DNA of 7,029 nt from Oscillospiraceae bacterium (lineage in GTDB: Bacteria > Bacillota > Clostridia > Oscillospirales > UBA929). Positions within the stretch are counted from its first letter, which is position 1, and each line of letters opens with the position of its first letter. Shown one piece after another: positions 1 through 5,230 of the stretch. A model generated the notes under the pieces. It made no database searches and was not told the DNA's origin. It saw nothing but the letters and a program-made list of their open reading frames with translations. The position numbers were made by a program, and so were the translations under genes. The stretch lies in assembly GCA_031282535.1 (NCBI GenBank), contig JAITDM010000002.1, forward strand, positions 1 to 7,029. The letters run 5' to 3'.

Positions 1-812
1 AGCCCCACGAGGTGGATGTTCGGCTGCGCCTCCAGCGGCGCGACGTCCACCCCGGGCAGCGGCGCGCCGACCAGCACAAACGACCAGCCCGGGCGGGCGC
101 GCGCCACCGCCAGCAGCAGCGCGCAGTCGACGCAGGGCTGGATCATCCCCACAAATCCGAAGATCGGGTTTTTGATCTGAAACAGATCGTCCGGAAACGG
201 CAGGTCCCGCTCCGACGCCGCGCGGTGGAACAGCTCGAAGTGGACGCCGTTGGGGATGAGATAGGTGTTTTTGTTGTACGCCTTCAGCCGCTCGCAGAGC
301 CCCTGCGCCGTCGCGAACACCACGTCGGCCTTGGCCGCGAGATCCGCCTCCATCGCGTCGACGACCGCCGGCGTCATGAGTCCGCCGTAGGCCGAGTGCC
401 GGTCGACGCAGTCGTACACGAGCGCCCGGTGCGGCAGCCGGTCCACGACGTCGGCCGCCGTCGGGCTGTAACACCAGAGCAGCGGATTCTCGAATCCGTG
501 CGTTTCGAAGACCCGGCGCAGATAGCGCGCCTGCGCGCGCTGGTTGATCCGGTTGACGAGGCGGTACCTGTTGTACATCGGCCAGACGGGCGGCGTCGCG
601 TACACGGTCACGCGGCCGCCGGAGACGGGCTCGCCCCCGCCCCGCCAGGCGCGCAGCCGCCCGGCCGCCGCCGGGTCCTTGAACGGCGCGGCGCGGCTGA
701 CGGGCGGCTCGAAGTAGAGCACCCGGTGGCCGGTCAGCCGGCCCATGACCTGTTGTTTGCGGGTCGGCACGGGGTGCCAGTTGGCCGTGGAGAGACAGAC
801 TATTTTTGACAT
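1..812 (-). CDS. Glycosyltransferase, GT4/GT-B type (TuaH-like), C-terminus beyond window
   Basis: This gene is read leftward and the window contains its first 270 codons with no stop, so it is partial at the left edge. The start ATG (810-812) follows GAGGGA by 6 nt and lies inside the end of the upstream gene, overlapping it by 13 nt, so the two are probably translationally coupled. Visible features fit a retaining GT-B glycosyltransferase: PVPTRKQQVMGRL near the N-terminus (15-27), RVLYFEPP (30-37), YDCVDRHSAYGG (133-144), IPNGVHFELF (186-195), the start of the C-terminal nucleotide-sugar domain FGFVGMIQ (218-225), then WSFVLVGAPLPG (243-254) and QPNIHLVG (263-270). These resemble the TuaH-type glycosyltransferases of Gram-positive surface polymers. 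The usual E-x7-E sugar-nucleotide motif would fall outside the window. No signal peptide or membrane helix is seen, so it is probably cytosolic, acting on a lipid-linked acceptor. Donor and acceptor sugars are unknown. Confidence 0.85.
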   Translation of the reverse strand, partial: MSKIVCLSTANWHPVPTRKQQVMGRLTGHRVLYFEPPVSRAAPFKDPAAAGRLRAWRGGGEPVSGGRVTVYATPPVWPMYNRYRLVNRINQRAQARYLRRVFETHGFENPLLWCYSPTAADVVDRLPHRALVYDCVDRHSAYGGLMTPAVVDAMEADLAAKADVVFATAQGLCERLKAYNKNTYLIPNGVHFELFHRAASERDLPFPDDLFQIKNPIFGFVGMIQPCVDCALLLAVARARPGWSFVLVGAPLPGVDVAPLEAQPNIHLVG

Positions 813-3037
813 GGGGCTTCCCTCAGCATTTCCTGCAAAATTTCCATGTTGCGGCCCTCGACGGCGCGCAGACGCGCCACGGCCGCGAGCCGCGCCTCCG
901 CCTGGCCGCTCTCCGCCAGGGCGCCGTCGATCAGCGCCTTCAGCCGGGCCGCGTCCACCGACGCGAAGGGCGTATACCACGACTGCCCCATGTAGGTCAA
1001 AAAAGCGGTGACCTTCTCGTCGTACGCCACGCCCACGAGCGGAATGCCCTGCCCGGAGGCAAAGATCAGCGCGTGCAGACGCATGGCCACGACGGCCCGG
1101 CACCGGCCCAGGATGCCGATGACCTCCCCGGCCGGCCCCGTGTGGGAGAGCAGGTGGTGCGCCCCCTTCACCCGCGCGGCCGCCAGGGCCGCCGCCTCGA
1201 TGTCGCCCCGGCGCTCGATGGGGAGGAAGACGGGCACGAGCCCGTAGGCGTCGCGGACATAGTCGGCCGCCTCGGCAAAGGCGGCGGCCTTGCCCTCAAA
1301 CCCGGGCCAGCGCCGCAGCGCAAAGGCGATGTAATCGCCGTCTGGCGGCACGCCCTGCGAGAGCAGCAGGCTGTCGACGCGCTCCCGCGCCGCGGCCGGC
1401 AGGTTGAGCGCCGGGTCGGCGGAGAGAACGACGCGCGGACGCGTGACGCCGAGCCGCCCGATGTCGGCCAGGGAACTCTCCTCCCGGAGCGTGATCGCCT
1501 CGACGTGGCGGTCCAGCACGCGGGCGGTGAGCCGCCGGCTCATCCGGCCCGTCAGCGGGCCGACCCCGCAGCCGTACATCAGCACCCGGGCGCCCAGACG
1601 GCGCGCCCAGACGATGACCAGTAGGTAGTACCAGAGGGAGCGGTTGGAGGTGACGTTTTGGATCAGACTGCCGCCGCCCGAGATGAACAGCGCGGCGCGG
1701 CGCGCGGCGCGCCAGAACCCCCATGGGTTGAACGTATACACCGAGGAGACGCCGCAGGTGCGCCGCGTCTGGCGCGGGCTGCGGGAGAGCACGGTGACGG
1801 GCCTGTCTGGGTCCACGGCGCGGATCTCCCGCACGATCCCCTCCAAGATGGCGTCGTCCCCGGCGTTGTTGTACCCGTAGGCGCCGCAGACGAGCACCCC
1901 CTCCCGGCGGGCGGGCGGACGGGCGGCGCGGCGGAGGATGACGCGGTAGATCTCCTCCTGCGTGTCCAGCATCACCTCCATCGAGAAGGTCCGGACGGCC
2001 TTCCGATAGAGCTCTTCGCCCATGCGCGTCCGCAGCGCCGGATCGTCGCAGAGGCGGCGCAAATGACCGGCCAGCGCGCCGGCGTCGCCCGGCCGGAAGA
2101 GATATCCGCTCACCATGTGGTCGATGAGCGCCGGGACGCCGCCCACCGCGGTGGCCACGGTGGCCCGTCGCGCGCGCGCGCCCTCGAGCAGGGCGTAGGG
2201 GAACGTCTCCGTCAGCGAGGTGAGCAGGTTGACGTCGATGGCCTGATAAAAGGCCTCCATGTCGGTCATCCAGCCGGCGAAACACACACGGCCGGCCAGC
2301 CCCAGCGTGTCCGCCAGGGCGCGCAGGCGGTCATACAGCTCGCCGTGCCCCGCGACGACGAGCCGCAGCCGGGGGCAGTGCGCCGCCGCCGCCGCGAATC
2401 CGCGCAGGAGGGTGTCGATGTCTTTGACCGGGGAGAGCCGGGCGGCGATCCCGCAGACCACGTCGTCCGGCGTCGGCGAGAAGCCGTACGGCGCCCAAAA
2501 CGCCGCGCGGTCAACCGGCGCGGGGATTTTTGTGAAGTCCAGCCCGTTGTACAGCGTGAACAGCCTGTCCGGCGAGAAGCCCCGGTCGCACAGCAGGTCT
2601 GTCATGCCCTGCGACACGCCGATGTGGTAGTCGAGGCGGCGCAAGGCCCATTTGTTGATGTTGCCGTATGTCACGCGGGCCAGCGGCCGGCCCAGGTAGT
2701 CGAGGCGGTAGTCGGAGTGCACGGTGGTCACGGTGGGCACGGGCCGGCGCCGGCGCAGCAGTCCGGCGACCATGTTGCCGCGGGATCCGTGGCTGTGGAC
2801 GATGTCGGCGCCCTCCGCCGCGAGCAGCGCCTCCAGTTTGTCCACCGCGGCGCCGGGACGGTCCGGCAGCACGTCCACCGCAAACCCGCCCAGCGCGCGC
2901 GCCTCCTCGGCAAACGGCCCCTCGCGAAAGACCACCAGCCGCACATCCATCCGCGCCGACAGGCCCTTCAGCAGGGACAGCACATGCGTCTTCGCGCCGC
3001 CCACGTCCCCGCCGCTGATCAGATGTAAAACTTTCAT
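800..3037 (-). CDS. csaB: GT4 glycosyltransferase fused to CsaB polysaccharide pyruvyl transferase
   Basis: The 745-residue product has two enzymes in one chain. Residues 1 to about 370 are a GT4 glycosyltransferase: N-terminal glycine-rich HLISGGDVGGAKTHVLSLL (5-23), TTVHSDYRLDY (104-114), YNGLDF (163-168), the donor-domain start GIAARLSPVKDIDTLL (196-211), and the E-x7-E motif E277/E285 in TETFPYALLEGA. An Arg/Pro-rich linker (369-379) leads to a CsaB domain (380-740): CGAYGYNNAGDDAILEGI (384-401), ISGGGSLIQNVTSNRSLWYY (452-471), YGCGVGPL (488-495), LREESSLADI (517-526), LSADPAL (538-544) and RLHALIFASGQGIPLVGVAYD (653-673). CsaB enzymes transfer pyruvate from phosphoenolpyruvate to a ManNAc-type sugar of the secondary cell wall polymer, creating the ligand for SLH domains. 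Both domains look intact and there is no signal peptide. The ATG start follows GGAGAGG by 5 nt. It is the first gene after the leftward promoter at 3138-3166. The glycosyltransferase specificity is unknown. The symbol applies to the C-terminal half only. Confidence 0.93.
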   Translation of the reverse strand: MKVLHLISGGDVGGAKTHVLSLLKGLSARMDVRLVVFREGPFAEEARALGGFAVDVLPDRPGAAVDKLEALLAAEGADIVHSHGSRGNMVAGLLRRRRPVPTVTTVHSDYRLDYLGRPLARVTYGNINKWALRRLDYHIGVSQGMTDLLCDRGFSPDRLFTLYNGLDFTKIPAPVDRAAFWAPYGFSPTPDDVVCGIAARLSPVKDIDTLLRGFAAAAAHCPRLRLVVAGHGELYDRLRALADTLGLAGRVCFAGWMTDMEAFYQAIDVNLLTSLTETFPYALLEGARARRATVATAVGGVPALIDHMVSGYLFRPGDAGALAGHLRRLCDDPALRTRMGEELYRKAVRTFSMEVMLDTQEEIYRVILRRAARPPARREGVLVCGAYGYNNAGDDAILEGIVREIRAVDPDRPVTVLSRSPRQTRRTCGVSSVYTFNPWGFWRAARRAALFISGGGSLIQNVTSNRSLWYYLLVIVWARRLGARVLMYGCGVGPLTGRMSRRLTARVLDRHVEAITLREESSLADIGRLGVTRPRVVLSADPALNLPAAARERVDSLLLSQGVPPDGDYIAFALRRWPGFEGKAAAFAEAADYVRDAYGLVPVFLPIERRGDIEAAALAAARVKGAHHLLSHTGPAGEVIGILGRCRAVVAMRLHALIFASGQGIPLVGVAYDEKVTAFLTYMGQSWYTPFASVDAARLKALIDGALAESGQAEARLAAVARLRAVEGRNMEILQEMLREAPCQK

Positions 3038-3062
3038 GCTCGCCTCTCCCGCGCCGCCGCCA

Positions 3063-3097
3063 GCGACTGTCGTCTGTGATCTGTTCCCTGTTCACTG
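3063..3097 (-). repeat. Degenerate 7-bp repeat array in the leftward leader
   Basis: Read on the minus strand, five consecutive phased heptads are CAGTGAA, CAGGGAA, CAGATCA, CAGACGA and CAGTCGC. Each begins with CAG. The array lies entirely in the 5' leader of the GT4-CsaB transcript, between the predicted start and the ribosome binding site. Confidence 0.65.
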
Positions 3098-3118
3098 AAG
3101 TTATTTGGGGGCGCCCGC

Positions 3119-3132
3119 TTGTCAAGGGACAA
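3119..3132. repeat. Inverted repeat over the rightward -35 box
   Basis: TTGTC (3119-3123), AAGG, GACAA (3128-3132) form a perfect 5+4+5 inverted repeat. It covers the rightward -35 box and the leftward transcription start. It could be an operator half or a short leader hairpin in the leftward transcript. The short arms make chance occurrence possible. Confidence 0.4.
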
Positions 3133-3147
3133 AAAATATTATACAAT
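3119..3147 (+). promoter_or_regulatory. Rightward sigma-A-type promoter for the CapK-like/DUF4330/ligase unit
   Basis: The -35 box is TTGTCA (3119-3124) and the -10 box is TACAAT (3142-3147), separated by 17 bp. The predicted start of transcription is near 3154, giving a leader of about 150 nt before the ATG at 3304. The AT-rich stretch stands out against GC-rich genes. The -10 overlaps the -10 of the leftward promoter by 2 bp, so both cannot be bound by polymerase at once. Confidence 0.75.
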
Positions 3148-3152
3148 GTCCC
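3126..3152. repeat. Inverted repeat flanking the shared -10 region
   Basis: GGGACA (3126-3131) and TGTCCC (3147-3152) form a perfect 6-bp inverted repeat with a 15-bp gap, bracketing both -10 boxes. The arms sit at or beside the two predicted transcription starts. It is a candidate operator able to affect both promoters, which is inference only. Confidence 0.4.
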
Positions 3153-3166
3153 GTGTTACGGGTCAA
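3138..3166 (-). promoter_or_regulatory. Leftward sigma-A-type promoter for the GT4-CsaB unit
   Basis: On the minus strand, TTGACC (3166-3161) is followed after 17 bp by a perfect TATAAT (3143-3138). Transcription should start near 3131, giving a leader of about 94 nt before the ATG at 3037. This is closer to consensus than its rightward partner and lies almost exactly opposite it. Confidence 0.78.
3150..3162. repeat. Inverted repeat beside the leftward -35 box
   Basis: CCCGT (3150-3154), GTT, ACGGG (3158-3162) form a perfect 5+3+5 inverted repeat. It lies in the leftward promoter spacer and the edge of its -35, and at the predicted 5' end of the rightward transcript, where it could form a small hairpin. 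Confidence 0.4.
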
Positions 3167-3175
3167 GCGAGTAGT

Positions 3176-3280
3176 GACTGGCAATCGGCAAATAGTTATT
3201 CGCAACCGGCAAACAGCTGTGAGCGGCCAGCAAACAGTTGCTAGCAACTAGCAACTATTCACCAACAACTATTTGCTCTC
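3176..3280 (+). repeat. Degenerate 7-bp repeat array in the rightward leader
   Basis: About fifteen consecutive heptads keep phase from 3176. They include GACTGGC, AATCGGC, AAATAGT, TATTCGC, AACCGGC, AAACAGC, GGCCAGC, AAACAGT, TGCTAGC, AACTAGC and AACTATT (twice). Most units end in GC or GT after a purine-rich start, and CAG/TAG-C-AA is the recurring core. The best-conserved part is 3204-3273. The array fills the 5' leader of the CapK-like gene and is far more AT-rich than the genes. It resembles the heptameric short tandem repeats known from intergenic DNA of cyanobacteria and other bacteria. The function is unknown. Confidence 0.65.
3188..3276 (+). repeat. Long-range inverted repeat in the rightward leader with an inner palindrome
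   Basis: GCAAATAGTT (3188-3197) is perfectly complementary to AACTATTTGC (3267-3276), and an RNA G-U pair (3187/3277) could extend the stem. Inside the loop lies a perfect 14-bp palindrome AGTTGCTAGCAACT (3236-3249), which is one heptad followed by its reverse complement. The outer stem ends 13 nt before the AAGGAG ribosome binding site. A leader secondary structure is possible, but no known riboswitch class is recognised. Confidence 0.45.
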
Positions 3281-3303
3281 CGCCAGCCGAAGGAGATGCG
3301 GCG

Positions 3304-4662
3304 ATGGATCTTGTGAAGCCGATGATCGAACACGTGGTATATCCCCTGATGGAGCGCAGACGCGGAAACCGGATCCGCCCCTACCTGCGCGAACTGCTCG
3401 CCAGCGAAACCTTGCCGCCGGACGAACTGGAGACGCTCCAGCGGCGGCGGCTCGAGGCGCTGCTGGACGTGTGCGCCCGCGAGGTGCCGGCTTACCGGTC
3501 TTTGGGCGCGGAGGGCGCTCGGCCGCTCAGCCGCTTTGCGGACATCCCGCCGCTCACCCGCGCGGCGCTGCGGGCGGATCCGGACGCCTTTCTGGCCGCC
3601 TCGGCGCGCCCGGAGACATTGATCCCCGGAACGTCCGGCAGCACGACCGAGGACGCGCCGGCCCGGTTCTATCTCGACCGCCGCACGGTGGAACACTACG
3701 AGGCGGCGCGCTGGCGGGGTCTCTCCTGGTGGGGCGTCACGCCGGGCAGCCGCAGCGTCATGGTGTGGGGCGCGCCCGTCGAGTGGGAGCGCTCGAAACA
3801 GGCCGCCTACAGGCGCCGGGAGAAGTGGCTGAAAAACCGCGTGATGATCCCGGCGCACGACCTGTCGAAGGCGGCGCTGCCCGGGCACATCGCGCTGCTG
3901 GACCGCTACCGGCCGGAGTATCTCTACGGGTATGCCTCGGCTCTCTACGCCCTGGCCGAGCTCATGCGGCAGACGGGGCTGCGCCCTAAGCGCCCGCCGC
4001 GGATCGTGCTGTCCACCTCCGAGATGCTGTTTGACTTCCAGCGCACGCTGATCTCAGAGGTCTTCGGCTGCCCCGTGGTGAACGAGTACGGCGCGAAGGA
4101 CGCCGGCATCCTGGCCTACGAGTGCCCCGAGGGGCGGATGCACATCACCTGCGAAAACGCCCTGCTCGAAGTATTAAACCCCCGGACGCTCCAGCCCCTC
4201 CCCCCCGGCGAGACGGGCGTGCTGGCCGTGACGGACCTGCACAATGTTTCGATGCCCCGCCTGCGCTACCTGCTGGGGGACATGGCCTCGCTCCCGGCCG
4301 GGCACTGCGGGTGCGGGCGCACGCTGCCGCTGCTCGGCGCCCTGGAGGGCCGGCTGGTCGACATCCTGGTCGCCCGCGACGGCCGGATGGTGCACGGCAA
4401 CATTTTGGTGCGCCTGTCGCGCGCCCACGGGGCCGTGGAGCGCTTTCAGATCGTCCAGCACACACCCGAACTGGCCACACTGCGCCTCGTCCCGGCGGAG
4501 GGCGCCCGGGCCGGCGACACGGACGCGTTTGTCCGGGAGGCGCGCGCGCTCCTGCCCGGCACGCGGGTGGCGGTGGAACTGGTGAGCGACATCCCCCCGT
4601 CCGCCTCCGGCAAGCGCCGGTACGCCATCCGGGAATTCGACCTCCCGGGCGCTCCACAATAG
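3304..4662 (+). CDS. PaaK/CapK-family adenylate-forming ligase homologue (phenylacetate-CoA ligase-like)
   Basis: The start is set at the ATG at 3304 because AAGGAG (3290-3295) lies 8 nt upstream. A longer in-frame reading from a TTG at 3238 would begin inside a repeat array and has no ribosome binding site. The product has 452 residues, the usual size for the family. It has no signal peptide or TM helix, so it is probably cytosolic. ANL-superfamily landmarks are present: a phosphate-binding loop TSGSTTED (110-117), NEYGAKDAG (260-268), ETGVLAVTDLHN (303-314), MPRLRYLLGD (317-326), GHCGCGRTLPLL (333-344), EGRLVDI (348-354) and the C-terminal catalytic-lysine region PPSASGKRR (431-439, Lys437). 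The family activates a carboxylic acid with ATP and usually passes it to CoA. The acid is not predictable here. Homologues called CapK occur in capsule and exopolysaccharide clusters, so a role in acyl decoration of the glycan is plausible. One oddity is that the loop has Thr115 where TSGSTG normally has Gly. Confidence 0.9.
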   Translation: MDLVKPMIEHVVYPLMERRRGNRIRPYLRELLASETLPPDELETLQRRRLEALLDVCAREVPAYRSLGAEGARPLSRFADIPPLTRAALRADPDAFLAASARPETLIPGTSGSTTEDAPARFYLDRRTVEHYEAARWRGLSWWGVTPGSRSVMVWGAPVEWERSKQAAYRRREKWLKNRVMIPAHDLSKAALPGHIALLDRYRPEYLYGYASALYALAELMRQTGLRPKRPPRIVLSTSEMLFDFQRTLISEVFGCPVVNEYGAKDAGILAYECPEGRMHITCENALLEVLNPRTLQPLPPGETGVLAVTDLHNVSMPRLRYLLGDMASLPAGHCGCGRTLPLLGALEGRLVDILVARDGRMVHGNILVRLSRAHGAVERFQIVQHTPELATLRLVPAEGARAGDTDAFVREARALLPGTRVAVELVSDIPPSASGKRRYAIREFDLPGAPQ

Positions 4663-4726
4663 ACCCGGCCGATACCCCCGCCGCAGCGTGTTCCAAAATG
4701 CCTCTGAAACAAAGGAGAAGACGCGG

Positions 4727-5230
4727 ATGAAACTGATCAACGAAAAAGGCAAGCTCTTTGGCCTCATCAATGTGGTCGATCTGCTCGTACTGCTGGCGAT
4801 ACTGCTGGCGGTGGGCGGGGTCGCGTGGCGGCTCTTCGGGCACAGGGTCAGCGAACTGACGGCGGCCACCACCACCATGACCTACACCGTGCGGGTGCGC
4901 GGCGTCCACAGCCGGCTGGAAGCGGAAATTAGGGAAAATCTGGAATATGACAGCCGCATCATCGCCGGCAACGACTTCGTCGACGCGCGGGTGACGGGTG
5001 TCTCCTTCGAGCCGTACATGCAGCAAAACCCCACCGCCGACGGCCAGCTTGTCAACGCGGAGGACCCGGTCCGACTGGACGTGCTGTTCACCGTCGAGGC
5101 CGTCGTGTCGAAGGGCACGCCGATCATCAAGGTGGGCACGCAGGAGATCCGCGTGGGGTACGGCCACTTTTTGAAGACGCCGCTGCTCGAGTTCTCCTCC
5201 ACGATTGAGACGGTGAACTTCCGTGACTGA
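4727..5230 (+). CDS. DUF4330-family single-pass membrane protein
   Basis: The product has 167 residues. The ATG at 4727 is chosen because AGGAG (4713-4717) sits 9 nt upstream. A GTG at 4688 in the same frame would add 13 polar residues without a matching ribosome binding site. Residues 1-16 are lysine-bearing (MKLINEKGKLFG), followed by one hydrophobic helix at about 16-36 (NVVDLLVLLAILLAVGGVAW) and a roughly 130-residue soluble domain. The positive-inside rule puts the soluble part outside the membrane. The soluble domain holds MTYTVRVRGV (51-60), GNDFVDARVTGV (81-92), LDVLFTVEA (117-125) and IRVGYGHFLKTPL (141-153), the pattern I associate with DUF4330, a family of unknown function. It lies 64 nt after the CapK-like gene and its stop overlaps the next start by 8 nt, so it is likely co-translated with the O-antigen ligase-like protein. 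No catalytic residues are evident, and a structural or accessory role in polymer export or ligation is only inferred. Confidence 0.85.
   Translation: MKLINEKGKLFGLINVVDLLVLLAILLAVGGVAWRLFGHRVSELTAATTTMTYTVRVRGVHSRLEAEIRENLEYDSRIIAGNDFVDARVTGVSFEPYMQQNPTADGQLVNAEDPVRLDVLFTVEAVVSKGTPIIKVGTQEIRVGYGHFLKTPLLEFSSTIETVNFRD

Noticed and set aside
12..809. 265-residue open frame on the plus strand
   Set aside because: It lies opposite the glycosyltransferase gene on the minus strand, has a low-complexity Arg/Ala/His/Val-rich product without recognisable motifs, and no convincing ribosome binding site. It is a GC-rich shadow.
1658..3028. 456-residue open frame on the plus strand
   Set aside because: It is fully antisense to the GT4-CsaB gene, whose product carries strong family motifs throughout. 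The Arg/Gly/Val/His-rich translation looks like a shadow of GC-rich codons.
3176..3280. CRISPR array
   Set aside because: The units are degenerate 7-mers directly abutting with no spacers of constant length and no cas genes nearby.
3238..3303. 22-residue N-terminal extension of the CapK-like protein from a TTG codon
   Set aside because: It translates the heptad repeat array, lacks a ribosome binding site, and the ATG at 3304 has an excellent AAGGAG 8 nt upstream.
4688..4726. 13-residue extension of the DUF4330 protein from a GTG codon
   Set aside because: The ATG at 4727 has AGGAG at good spacing and gives the expected start just before the membrane helix.
4663..4726. Separate promoter for the DUF4330 and ligase genes
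   Set aside because: The 64-nt gap shows no -35/-10 pair and only a ribosome binding site, so co-transcription with the CapK-like gene is the simpler reading.
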